Source of the DNA: Antedon mediterranea
Taxonomy: Eukaryota; Echinodermata; Crinoidea; Comatulida; Antedonidae
DNA: 64,000 nt
Assembly: GCF_964355755.1 (NCBI RefSeq)
Contig: NC_092673.1
Location: forward strand, 31,935,001 to 31,999,000
Direction of reading: 5' to 3'
The notes beneath the pieces were generated by a model, which did no database searches, had not been told where the DNA came from, and saw only the letters and a list, made by a program, of their open reading frames with translations. This document shows, one piece after another, positions 20,347 through 30,858 of this stretch. The translations under genes were made by a program, and so were the position numbers. How positions within the stretch are numbered: the stretch's first letter is position 1; each line of letters opens with the position of its first letter.

Positions 20347-23165
20347 TTCCTTAGCACTATTTTGTCCGTGAATTATCTTGATATCAGTTTCATCTATCTA
20401 AGTCAATTTTTCAGAGTATATTCCTTATGGCCAGGAATCGATGTGGTTATATTTTCACGATGCGTAATCAAAAATTACGCGGTCTACGCGCGATTTTACG
20501 AAATCACGTTTGTAATCATATCTTCACAAGCATGAATCACAATTAAACAAAATTTGGTACTCATAAATTTCAGGTCATATTTCATCATATGGCAATACAA
20601 TTACGTGCGTAGCGCATATAACGCTTGCGTACGCGCGCTTAAAATGTTCAAAATTGTCAAAATTTATTTTCGATGAAATTAGAGTACGTTTCAGGCAATT
20701 TTAAGCGTTTAAAAAATTGCCATGAGTGCGCAGATTTTTGCACGCGCACTGCGCGTTATACGTTAATGCGCACTCTTTTTGTCCGATTTCGGTTGTACAA
20801 CCTTTCTTTAATAATATCATCATATTTTATTCACTTTTCAACGCGTAATTGCCTTATACGAGCACGTCAAAAGTGACAGGCTACGCACGTGTAAGTTAAC
20901 AAAATGGTGAAAATATGCTAAATTTTAAAATTAATATAGATCGTCAGAATGCTCGGGAACACATATTTTTTATTTAATTTTCTTGAAGTGTATGTATCTT
21001 ATGTATGATTTATTATTAAACTAAGGGAACAAAAGTTGATTAAGCCATAATTAATTGCATATTAAATTAAAAAAAAATCATTTCGACAATCAAACAAATT
21101 ATGACATTTTCTTAGGCCAAAATAACAAACTTAACATTAACTTTCTTCCTTCAAAAGTTCATATATTAAAGTTAAAAGTATATAGTTTGACAGTGCATCA
21201 TTTTTGTACATTTTAGAGATGTCATCATAGTAAAAAATTATAATTCATTGCGGAATGTAATAATCTATCTGCACCAAAGTGGTTACTGCATAGTAAATAC
21301 ACGGAGGAATTTTTCTACAATTTTTAGTCAGTTGTGTATGGCTCGGTGGTGTGTGCTCGTGTCTATGGCACTCAAGGTACCGAGATCGAGTCTCACCTTG
21401 GGAAACGAAATAAATTTTTTTTTTTATTATCCGTACCGTATTGTTTGTTCAAATTTATTTCTTAGTGTATATATTATACACATGATTTATAATGAAATCT
21501 AGATAAAAAATAACTTATGTCTTTATTATTATGTAACAGCAAATGTGGTTTATGACATTATACGCAGAGGGATCTTTGATCGGATTGTGATACCGGCTAT
21601 TGTATTCGCGTTAGCAAGGTCCTATCATATATTATATATTATTTAAAGAATCTGAGAAAATCAATGAATCAAAATATCTTTTAAAAATAAATTATCTTTA
21701 TTTTAATTATCAATGCATATAACCTATAATTCGTCATAGTGACGAATTAAATCTAGTTTATTTATTCTTTCCTTAGCACTATTTTGTCCGTGCATTATCT
21801 TGGCATCAGTTTAATCTAGCTAAGTCAAGTTTTCAGAGTATATTCCTCATGGCCAGGAATCGATGTGGTTATATTTTCACGATGCGTAATCAAAAATTAC
21901 GTGGTCTACGCGTGATTTTACGAAATCACGTTTGTAATCATATCTTCACAAGCATGAATCACAATTAAACAAAATTTGGTACTCATAAATTTCAGGTCAT
22001 ATTTCATCATATATGGCAATAAAATTACGTGTGTAGCGCATATAACGCTTGCGTACGCGCGCTTAAAATGTTCAAAATTGTCAAAATTTATTTTCGATGA
22101 AATTAGAGTACGTTTCAGGCAATTTTAAGCGTTTAAAAAATTGCCATGAGTGCGCAGATTTTTGCACGCGCACTGCGCGTTAAACGTTAATGCGCACTCT
22201 TTTTGCCCGATTTCTGTTTTACAATCTTTCTTTAATAATATCATCATATTTGATTCAGGTTTCAACTCGAAATTGCGTTATACGAGCACGTCAAAAGTGA
22301 ATGGCTACGCACGTATAAGTTAACAAAATGGTGAAAATATGCTAAATTTTAAAATTAATATATATCGTCAGAATGCAGGGGAACACCTATTTTTTATTTC
22401 ATTTTCTTGAAGTGTATGTATCATATGCATGATTTATTATCAAATAAAGAGAACAAAAGTTGATTAAGTCATCATTAATTGCATATTACATTTAAAAAAA
22501 ATAATTTCGACAATCAAACAAATTATGACATTTTCTTAGGCCAAAATAACAAACTTAACATTAACTTTCTTCCTTCAAAAATTCATATATTAAAGTTAAA
22601 ATTATGTAGTTTGACAGTGCATCATTTGTATACATTTTAAAGATGTCATCATAGTAAAAAATTATAATTCATTTCGGTATGTAATAATCTATTTGCATCA
22701 AAGTGGTTACTGCATAGTAAATACACGGAGGAATTTTTCTACAACTTTTAGTCAGTTGTGTACGGCTCGGTGGTCTGTGCTCGTGTCTATGGCATTCAAG
22801 GTACCGAGATCGAGTTTCACCTTGGGAAACGAAATAAGATTTTTTTTTTATTATCCGTATTGTTTGTTCAAATTTATTTCTTAGTGTATAGATTATATTA
22901 TAATTTATAATGAAATCTAGATAAAAATTAACTTATGTCTTTATTATTATGTAACAACAAATGTGGTTTATGACATTATACGCATATGGATCTTTGATCG
23001 GATTGTGATACCGGCTATGGTGTTCGCGTTAGCAAGGTCCTATCATATATTATAAATAATTAAAGATTCTGAGAAAATCAATCAATCAATATATCTTTTA
23101 AAAATCAATTATCTTTATTTAAATCAATGCATATAACCTATAATTCAGTGACGAATTAAATCTAG
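20347..23165 (+). mobile_element. Helitron-like T2 bodies 5 and 6, ~1.42 kb each
   Basis: Two copies, about 20347-21756 and 21757-23165, both opening with TTCTTTCCTTAGCACTATTT and closing with CATATAACCTATAATTC, a hairpin and CTAG. They are diverged relatives of the T1 bodies: the same GCGTAGCGCATATAACGC, TTAGAGTACGTTTCAGG and tRNA-like segments occur in the same order. Their 5' ends are the palindromes at 14118 and 14045. Confidence 0.6.
21337..21406 (+). other. tRNA-like internal promoter in T2 bodies
   Basis: TATGGCTCGGTGGTGTGTGC followed by GGTACCGAGATCGAGTCTC. It is the diverged counterpart of the T1 segment; body 6 has it at 22756-22830. Keeping both boxes between two diverged families suggests an old shared origin. 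Confidence 0.5.
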
Positions 23166-23233
23166 TTATTATTATTTCTCAATATTTGCATATAATGCAA
23201 CTAAAATGTATGTACAGACTTTGTTTTGGCCTC

Positions 23234-24006
23234 TGTAGAAGCCATTGCTTCTAGTTTAATTAATATTGGGCAAAATATTTGGTTTTCTGTGGCAACCTAT
23301 TGCATATGAGGAGGTTGCATGGTAACATGCCTTTTTTTTTGTGTGAAAAGGAAAGAAGACAGGATTTAAGAAGTTAGTTGGAGATTATAAGAGATAAATA
23401 GAGAGAGATTTTAGAAAGTTTTTGTATAAATTACTGAACCATAAGCCAGGGAAAGTTTACAGAATTCGGTAAGCTCAATTCTCTTATCGAATATAGTCAT
23501 TTTGTTGTGTTATTTGAGATGTTATTTATGGCTGGTACTTTCGGTAGGCTAGGCCTAGGCCTAGATAACTTTGTTTTAACTTTCAGGGACCATCTCATAA
23601 GTGAGATACCTGTTGCTTCTATGAAAGCATAACAGTTTATATGCTTGTTTTTTGGTTAAATTGTTGTTTGAATAGCTAATATTTATGCTCATATTATAAT
23701 AGTAATAGTAATACTGGACAACAATTATGCATTATTATAGAAGACTGTATTAATTGCAGTTGTTGCTGATGGATCAATGTTAATATTATCATTCTGTCAA
23801 TTGTTTAAATAGGTCATGTTAAACCAGTTTAAATTAGAACCAAGAACATTATAATTAATAGTTAACCATACTATTATGTCATTTTTTATGTTTATAGTTA
23901 ATCAACTCTATCACGGTATTGGTAAATAAAGACTTAAAGGAAGCATATAACCGTGTGATATTTCGATTCTCGACTCATATATTTCTCTGGACCCTCGACA
24001 GTAATA
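23234..24006 (+). repeat. 5' LTR of BEL/Pao element
   Basis: 773 bp, opening TGTAGAAGCC and closing CCCTCGACAGTAATA. The other LTR (30087-30853) reads the same apart from one extra AGGCCT unit here near 23555. A 5-bp target duplication GCCTC is at 23229-23233 and 30854-30858, within a foldback module. The promoter is not obvious. Near-identity of the LTRs means recent insertion. Confidence 0.93.
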
Positions 24007-24037
24007 TCATTAACGAATTCTCTTTTTAACTAAGAAG

Positions 24038-27000
24038 ATGAGTGAAACGACTCCAGCAACTAAACCTAAAGATACTAATCCTGATGCTAAGGCACAAAGG
24101 GAAAGAACCATGATAGAAAAGGGACTGACCCATGCCATTGAAGTAAAAAGAAAGAAACGTGGCAGTATAATTCAAGAACTAAAAAAGGTGCAAGTGTCAA
24201 TTCAAGAAGCACAATCCAAAAGTGAAATACAAGACAAGTATAAGGTATGGATTGGATTGTATGAAAGCTTTTTAGATGAACATGATGAGTTGACCAAATT
24301 ACTAGACGAAGAAGAAAAGCATCAAGATTATTGGAAAAACTTCGAGCCTACAGAGAGGGCTCTGAAGGAATTTAAAGAACAGACAGAAGACTCACTAAAC
24401 GAAGATCCAGTACAAAGAGTGAGCATAGATCCTAATGATAGCGTATCTCAAGCTGTTTCTCGTAAATCAAGCAGAAGGTCAAGCGGTGGTCAATCTGCCT
24501 TGTCCGCTGCTAAATTGAATGAAATTCAAAAACAAGCTGACTTAAATGCAGAGATGGCGGCAATAGAAGAACGTGAGGCGATTGAGCGAGCTAAGTTGGA
24601 CCTGAAAAATAGAGAAGCCAGACTTGAGCTAAGAACAAAACTGGAGGCTTCAGAAGCCAAACAAAGGGCGATTGAAGAAGTCCTTTCATCTCAAAGCCAA
24701 GTCTCCATCGCACAACCATACCAACCTGGTGTGAACGTAGATGCCAACTTATTTGTGCCTACCCTTAGTCAATTACCAGCCACCACCACACCTGAGAGGT
24801 TGTTAGCTACCACCACACCTAAAAGATTGCTAACCACCAACACACCGGAAATTAACGACAGGTCAGATGGTCAAGCAAATACTGAAGCGTTGACTTCAGT
24901 GATAAAAGAACTTAGAAAACCTGTCTGCGAGATAAAAAAGTTTGATGGAAACCCGATGGAATATAAGAAATTTATGAGGCAATTCAACAACAGGGTCGTG
25001 AAGTTTACGGAGACTGACGATGAGAAGATATACTATCTTGAACAATTCACGATGGGAGAAGCGCTAAACATAGTTGAAGGTTACAGCTATCTGGATGCCA
25101 AAATAGGATATTCGGCAGTACTTAAAGAGTTTGAAGAAAGGTATGGAGACCCACAGGTGATTGCAGAAGCCTTTATAAAAAAGGTAATAACTTGGCCAGC
25201 AATAAGTAACTCAAAGTCCTTAGACGCCTTTTCTATATTTCTAAATGAATGCTCAAGTGCCGTCGAATGTATCCAAGCTATGCAAGTCTTGGAATATTCA
25301 GAGAACATAAGATCAATAATTAAAAAGCTACCTTACTCATTGCATGAAAAATGGAGAAGCACAGTGCAGAATCTAAAGGACCGAAATGTGATTGTTTCTT
25401 TCAAAGAGTTAGTGAAGTTTGTTAAAAGGGAAGCTAAGAAGGCAAATGACCCAACATATGGTAGGGACGCTTTAGCCTCGAACGGACCTAGTAGCCGACT
25501 AAAAGCTGCTACACAAAATCTTCCAAAGGGAACGAAGGGAAGCTTTGCAACCAGCGTACAATCACAGGATGAAAGAACCGATTCAAGGTCACAACATGGT
25601 ACATCAAAACCGGCAGCCACTAGGTCATGCTACATTTGCAAAAAGGGAGATCATAAAATTGAAAAATGTGATGTGTTCCTTGCAAAGACTGTGCCGGAAA
25701 GGGTTAGTCTGCTACAAGAGAATAGAAGATGTTTTGGATGCTTGAAATATGGACATCGATCTAAGGAATGCCGTAATCGAGCAATATGCTCAACATGCAG
25801 CAAGCGACACCCAACGCTTCTTCACCGAACTAATGAGCAAAGTCAGGCAGTAGCAACAGAAAATAAAACACAAGTAACTCAAACTGAACAACCTCAAAAT
25901 AATAGCACAGGACCCTCTTGTCGTACAGGGGCCGGAGACACACTGTGCACTATGGCCATCGTGCCCGTAATGGCTAGGTCTCGGAAGAATGGATTGGCTA
26001 TTGAGACTTACGCATTTCTAGACCCTGGTAGTAGTGTTTCATTTTGTTCTGAAAGGTTAAAGGAACAATTGGGTCTTGGAGGCCGAAAGGCAAGAATCAC
26101 GCTTGATACCATGGGCTCGCAATGTTTGCTAGACACCAGCATTGTCAATGGACTTGAGATATGTGATCTTAAAGGAGAAAACTCAATAACGTTACCTAGT
26201 GTATACACCAAAGATGGCATGCCTGTTACAAAGGCTCACATACCAAGAATGGAAGACATAGCTCAATGGTCGCATATGAAAGAAATAGAGCTTCCATCCA
26301 TAGATGCCGATATAGGGCTCCTAATCGGTAATGCAGTAGCAGAAGCTTACACGCCTCTACAAATCATCACTGGGCCTCCTGGAAGCCCCTATGCTTCGAA
26401 AACAGCTTTAGGTTGGATTCCGTGGAATGTTGTGAGAAAGAACCAAGGTGAAGAATACAAGAATGAGAGTTGTCCCGCCAACCGTCTAGAAATAAAGGCA
26501 ATTGAAGAACGGGAAGAAATTAATAAGCTTAACCGCACTGTGGAGAAAGCCATTAGCATTGACTTTCCAGAAAGGGATAAGGAAGAGCAACAAGAACACT
26601 CACAAGATGACCGTAAATTTTTGAAAATAGCAAACGAGACAATGGGATTTAGGAATGGCCACTATGAGACAGCTCTTCCCTTTAAGGACAGAAAACAGAT
26701 AATGCCGAATAATCGTGCAATGGCGGACCAAAGACTGCTGTCGTTAAAAAGGAAAATGGAGAGAAACCAAAAGTTTAAAGAGGACTATATTGCATTTATG
26801 GAAAAGCAGATAAGACAGGGACATGCCGAAAAGGTCGTGAAAGATAACATCAATTATGGGAGAACTTGGTATATTCCTCATCATGGAGTGTACAACCCAA
26901 ATAAGCCAAATAAGATACGTGTCGTCTTCGACTGTGCGGCAAAGTACCAAGGAATTGCATTGAACGATGTGCTACTACAAGGCCCGGATCTTACAAATAG

Positions 27001-29578
27001 TTTAATTGGAGTTCTAGTAAGGTTCCGTCAAAATGAAATAGCTCTTATGTCCGATGTAGAAGGTATGTTTCTACAGGTTAAAGTTCCTGAACATAATCGG
27101 GATTTTATGAGATTCCTCTGGTGGGAAGACGGTAATATGGAGAATGAACCCAGCATATATAGAATGACTTGCCATCTATTTGGAGCGACTTCTTCGCCAT
27201 CATGTGCGAATCTTGCTCTGCAGAGAACAGCTACAGATGTAGGTGAAAGATATCCTCAAGAGGTGGTGACAGCCATAAAAAGAAACTTTTATGTAGATGA
27301 TTGCTTGGTATCAGTTGAGACTGAAGCAAAGGGAATGGAACTAGCCAAAGGTCTAAGAGAATTATGCGCAGAAAGAGGATTTAGGCTTACCAAATGGATC
27401 AGCAATAGTAGAGCTGTATTGGAGTCAATCCCAATCAATGAACGAGCACCTGAATTTAAGACACTGGATTTAGATAATGCAGAGTTACCAAGCGAAAGAG
27501 CACTGGGTGTATGTTGGTCAGCAGAAACCGATAAGTTGGGCTTTGACATTAAGTTACCTGATAAACCACCTACCCGCCGCGGACTGCTTTCTGTGATAAG
27601 TTCTGTTTTCGATCCGCTAGGATTAGTCTCACCTTTCGTCCTTCCTGCTAAACTGATTCTACAAGAATTATGTCGTAAGGGTTCCGGATGGGACGATAAA
27701 ATTGATGAAGTGGACTTCAGGCGATGGCAACAATGGCTTGATGAGCTAAAACGGCTACAAGAATGGAACATGCCTAGATGTTACATAAGTAAAGGCCTTG
27801 GAGAAATAGCTTCACGTCAGCTTCATGTATTCTCTGACGCAAGTGAGAAAGGATACGGAATGGCAGCATATATGAGATATGAGGACAAACAAGGTAAAGC
27901 TAGATGTTCGCTAGTGTTAGCCAGAAGCCGAGTTACTCCTTTAAAACATGTTACTGTACCAAGACTAGAGCTCACTGCTGCAACCATGGCTGTTCGTGTA
28001 ACTAAGATGTTGCTAGATAAATTAGATGGAGTAGATGAGACCGTTTATTGGACAGATAGTCAAACTGTTCTGCGCTACCTAAACAATACCACCGCACGAT
28101 TTAAGACATTCGTAGCAAATAGAGTGACTGCAATACTTGATGCCTCGAGCCCTACACAATGGAAATATGTACGCAGTGCTAATAATCCGGCTGATGAAGC
28201 ATCACGTGGAATGAAAATCGATGAGTTTCTAAAAAATGATAGATGGACTCATGGTCCTGAGTTTCTACAGAAATCTTCCGTAGAATGGGAGAAGTGGCAA
28301 GAATCACCAGCCTTAAATGTGATACCACTTGACGATCCAGAGGTAAAAAGACAGGCTCATGCAGCAGTTGTAAATGAAACGCAATCTGCAATGTGCCGAT
28401 TAGTTGAAAGGTACTCAAGTTTCCGAAAGCTGAAACGTGCTGTAGCATGGCTGTTGGCTATAAAAGGGAGACTACGGCAAAGGGTATCATTAAGGAAATC
28501 TGTAGAGAAGAAATATGAAAACGAACCTGACTCTAAAGAAAAAACCGAGAAGGTTATTGCAGAAATAGAGAAATGGAATGGACCACTTAATCACAGTCTA
28601 AACTTGCTACAACTTCAGGTTGCAGAGAAAGAAATAATCAATCATGAGCAGCAAAAATACTTCAAAAGGGAGATTCTTGCACTTAAAACAGGAAATAATG
28701 GCTTGAGAGCCCGCGCAATGAAAGGAAGTGCGATACGCAAACTTGACCCGGTATGGGAAGATGATTTATTACGAGTCGGTGGCCGTTTGAACAAGTCAAC
28801 CCTCGATGAGTACGCCAAGCACCAGTTAATAATACCTAAAGATTCACAGATTGCACAAGCTATGATAATCGACACCCATAAACAACTTGGCCACCTTGGA
28901 AGAAACTCAGTTTTATTTGAGCTGAGAAAAGGATATTGGATACCTGCAGCCGTGTCGGCTATCAAACATATAGTTACAAGGTGTATAACATGTCGTAAAC
29001 AACATGCAAGAGTAGGAGAGCAAAAGATGGCAGATTTGCCGTCGGAACGTGTGACCCCAGATAAGCCTCCATTCGCGAACACTGGTATGGACGTGTTCGG
29101 TCCTTTTGAGATTAAAAGAGGAAGAAGTGTATTGAAAAGATATGGCCTGATTTTCACTTGTTTAAACTTACGGGCCATTCATTTGGAAGTCTTGTACACA
29201 ATGAATACAGATTCTTGTTTGAATGCTATTAGAAGATTTGTGGCCAGAAGAGGAGAGGTCATGTGCATAAGAACTGACAATGGAACCAACTTTGTTGGTG
29301 CAGAGAAACAATTAAAAGAATCAGTGAATTCTTGGAACCAAGCCAAAATTGAAACCTGGTGTCATCAGAAAAACATAGAGTGGAAGTTTAATCCACCCGC
29401 AGCCTCCCATTTTGGTGGGGTGTGGGAACGGCAGATTAGAACAGTTCGGCAGGTAATGAAGGGACTTCTCGCTGAACAAGCTATAAAGATGGATGATGAA
29501 GGGCTCTGTACCCTATTTTGTGAAATAGAATTGATAGTCAACAGCCGTCCATTGACTAACTGTGTCAAGCGATCATGA
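24038..29578 (+). CDS. BEL/Pao Gag-Pol polyprotein (ends early by frameshift)
   Basis: An endogenous LTR retrotransposon polyprotein, 1846 aa in this frame. In order: a charged coiled-coil Gag N-terminus (1-270); a DUF1759-type Gag segment (~295-470, [16 protein letters not shown]); two CCHC knuckles ([14 protein letters not shown] ~531 and [14 protein letters not shown] ~566); a retropepsin-like protease with LDPGSS at ~660 (usual families have D-S/T-G); Pao reverse transcriptase with [11 protein letters not shown] (~1006) and the YVDD box (~1087); RNase H starting at [10 protein letters not shown] (~1266); an integrase HHCC zinc finger ([10 protein letters not shown] ... CITCRK, ~1615-1650); and an integrase core with D in GMDVFG (~1684), D in RTDNG (~1746) and E in GGVWER (~1796). 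The frame ends in a stop at 29576-29578; the C-terminal part continues in another frame. Domain order and 5-bp duplication identify BEL/Pao. Confidence 0.93.
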   Translation: MSETTPATKPKDTNPDAKAQRERTMIEKGLTHAIEVKRKKRGSIIQELKKVQVSIQEAQSKSEIQDKYKVWIGLYESFLDEHDELTKLLDEEEKHQDYWKNFEPTERALKEFKEQTEDSLNEDPVQRVSIDPNDSVSQAVSRKSSRRSSGGQSALSAAKLNEIQKQADLNAEMAAIEEREAIERAKLDLKNREARLELRTKLEASEAKQRAIEEVLSSQSQVSIAQPYQPGVNVDANLFVPTLSQLPATTTPERLLATTTPKRLLTTNTPEINDRSDGQANTEALTSVIKELRKPVCEIKKFDGNPMEYKKFMRQFNNRVVKFTETDDEKIYYLEQFTMGEALNIVEGYSYLDAKIGYSAVLKEFEERYGDPQVIAEAFIKKVITWPAISNSKSLDAFSIFLNECSSAVECIQAMQVLEYSENIRSIIKKLPYSLHEKWRSTVQNLKDRNVIVSFKELVKFVKREAKKANDPTYGRDALASNGPSSRLKAATQNLPKGTKGSFATSVQSQDERTDSRSQHGTSKPAATRSCYICKKGDHKIEKCDVFLAKTVPERVSLLQENRRCFGCLKYGHRSKECRNRAICSTCSKRHPTLLHRTNEQSQAVATENKTQVTQTEQPQNNSTGPSCRTGAGDTLCTMAIVPVMARSRKNGLAIETYAFLDPGSSVSFCSERLKEQLGLGGRKARITLDTMGSQCLLDTSIVNGLEICDLKGENSITLPSVYTKDGMPVTKAHIPRMEDIAQWSHMKEIELPSIDADIGLLIGNAVAEAYTPLQIITGPPGSPYASKTALGWIPWNVVRKNQGEEYKNESCPANRLEIKAIEEREEINKLNRTVEKAISIDFPERDKEEQQEHSQDDRKFLKIANETMGFRNGHYETALPFKDRKQIMPNNRAMADQRLLSLKRKMERNQKFKEDYIAFMEKQIRQGHAEKVVKDNINYGRTWYIPHHGVYNPNKPNKIRVVFDCAAKYQGIALNDVLLQGPDLTNSLIGVLVRFRQNEIALMSDVEGMFLQVKVPEHNRDFMRFLWWEDGNMENEPSIYRMTCHLFGATSSPSCANLALQRTATDVGERYPQEVVTAIKRNFYVDDCLVSVETEAKGMELAKGLRELCAERGFRLTKWISNSRAVLESIPINERAPEFKTLDLDNAELPSERALGVCWSAETDKLGFDIKLPDKPPTRRGLLSVISSVFDPLGLVSPFVLPAKLILQELCRKGSGWDDKIDEVDFRRWQQWLDELKRLQEWNMPRCYISKGLGEIASRQLHVFSDASEKGYGMAAYMRYEDKQGKARCSLVLARSRVTPLKHVTVPRLELTAATMAVRVTKMLLDKLDGVDETVYWTDSQTVLRYLNNTTARFKTFVANRVTAILDASSPTQWKYVRSANNPADEASRGMKIDEFLKNDRWTHGPEFLQKSSVEWEKWQESPALNVIPLDDPEVKRQAHAAVVNETQSAMCRLVERYSSFRKLKRAVAWLLAIKGRLRQRVSLRKSVEKKYENEPDSKEKTEKVIAEIEKWNGPLNHSLNLLQLQVAEKEIINHEQQKYFKREILALKTGNNGLRARAMKGSAIRKLDPVWEDDLLRVGGRLNKSTLDEYAKHQLIIPKDSQIAQAMIIDTHKQLGHLGRNSVLFELRKGYWIPAAVSAIKHIVTRCITCRKQHARVGEQKMADLPSERVTPDKPPFANTGMDVFGPFEIKRGRSVLKRYGLIFTCLNLRAIHLEVLYTMNTDSCLNAIRRFVARRGEVMCIRTDNGTNFVGAEKQLKESVNSWNQAKIETWCHQKNIEWKFNPPAASHFGGVWERQIRTVRQVMKGLLAEQAIKMDDEGLCTLFCEIELIVNSRPLTNCVKRS

Positions 29579-29903
29579 AGATCTGAGTCCTATAACTCCA
29601 TACATGCTCCTGACCCAGCGGTCAACACAATCACTACCACCAGGCGTATTTGACAGAAAGGATGTTTACGCTAGACGGCGCTGGAAACAAGTTCAATACT
29701 TGAGCGATCTATTTTGGACAAGATGGCGAAAGGAATACCTACCAACATTACAGCAACGACAGAAGTGGTTGAATCCTCGTCGTAATTTTCAAGTAGACGA
29801 TGTGGTGCTCATAGCTGATAACACATTACCGAGAAATTCATGGTCTTTAGCAAGAGTGATGGAAGTACGAAGAGATGCAAAGAACTTTGTTAGATCATGC
29901 TAA
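29562..29903 (+). pseudogene. BEL/Pao integrase C-terminal part, out of frame
   Basis: This frame starts within the last codons of the main ORF and encodes the DUF5641-type tail usual in BEL/Pao integrases ([18 protein letters not shown], then [10 protein letters not shown]). It is one base out of register with the main ORF, consistent with a single-base change around 29558-29568. In most relatives this tail is fused to the polyprotein. The break is either a real lesion or a sequencing error; a programmed shift is less likely because no slippery site is evident. Confidence 0.8.
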
Positions 29904-30070
29904 ATCATCAGTAATCGAAAGACCTATAGCTAAATTATGTTTGCTCTTAGAATCTGAGAAAATTGATTAGTATTGTAATATGTTAGTTGAAACTTATACC
30001 ATTTATGAATGACTGATTCAGTTCTTTAGTAGATTTTGTAGTAGTTTAGTAATAGTTTAAATTAGTAAAC

Positions 30071-30086
30071 TATTAAGGGGCCGGAA
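30071..30086 (+). other. Polypurine tract of the BEL/Pao element
   Basis: The purine-rich run AAGGGGCCGGAA directly precedes the TGTAG start of the 3' LTR, as expected for plus-strand priming. Confidence 0.6.
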
Positions 30087-30853
30087 TGTAGAAGCCATTG
30101 CTTCTAGTTTAATTAATATTGGGCAAAATATTTGGTTTTCTGTGGCAACCTATTGCATATGAGGAGGTTGCATGGTAACATGCCTTTTTTTTTGTGTGAA
30201 AAGGAAAGAAGACAGGATTTAAGAAGTTAGTTGGAGATTATAAGAGATAAATAGAGAGAGATTTTAGAAAGTTTTTGTATAAATTACTGAACCATAAGCC
30301 AGGGAAAGTTTACAGAATTCGGTAAGCTCAATTCTCTTATCGAATATAGTCATTTTGTTGTGTTATTTGAGATGTTATTTATGGCTGGTACTTTCGGTAG
30401 GCTAGGCCTAGATAACTTTGTTTTAACTTTCAGGGACCATCTCATAAGTGAGATACCTGTTGCTTCTATGAAAGCATAACAGTTTATATGCTTGTTTTTT
30501 GGTTAAATTGTTGTTTGAATAGCTAATATTTATGCTCATATTATAATAGTAATAGTAATACTGGACAACAATTATGCATTATTATAGAAGACTGTATTAA
30601 TTGCAGTTGTTGCTGATGGATCAATGTTAATATTATCATTCTGTCAATTGTTTAAATAGGTCATGTTAAACCAGTTTAAATTAGAACCAAGAACATTATA
30701 ATTAATAGTTAACCATACTATTATGTCATTTTTTATGTTTATAGTTAATCAACTCTATCACGGTATTGGTAAATAAAGACTTAAAGGAAGCATATAACCG
30801 TGTGATATTTCGATTCTCGACTCATATATTTCTCTGGACCCTCGACAGTAATA
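30087..30853 (+). repeat. 3' LTR of BEL/Pao element
   Basis: 767 bp and the same as the 5' LTR by my reading except for one fewer AGGCCT unit. It is followed directly by the GCCTC target duplication and then by resumed foldback-module sequence (AAATGACTCGGATACAGG). Confidence 0.93.
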
Positions 30854-30858
30854 GCCTC

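Larger units (their letters stand above)
14045..23165 (+). mobile_element. Tower of six nested Helitron-like elements
   Basis: Two related families occur. Family T2 starts GGTTATATGCAT (14045, 14118) and ends ATGCATATAACC, hairpin, CTAG (21753-21756, 23162-23165). Family T1 starts GGTTATCCGCC (14171, 14233, 15548, 15611) and ends GGCGGATAACC, hairpin AACTCGTC/GACGAGTT, CTAG (15542, 17224, 18784; degraded at ~20341). That gives six 5' ends and six 3' ends, which pair like brackets: each new element landed in the T-rich tract just inside the 5' end of an earlier one, and the host body resumes with TTATTCTT after each 3' end. Short 5'/3' inverted repeats, a 3' hairpin followed by CTAG and no target duplication are features of rolling-circle elements, especially the Helentron/HINE type. 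No Rep/helicase ORF is present, so all are non-autonomous. Confidence 0.65.

Noticed and set aside
15234-22884. Open frames of 60-95 codons repeated through the tower
   Set aside because: They recur only because the Helitron-like bodies are repeated; starts and stops shift between copies and no protein motif is present.
23234-30853. Intact infectious retrovirus
   Set aside because: No envelope gene and a BEL/Pao domain order; it is an LTR retrotransposon with a broken integrase tail.
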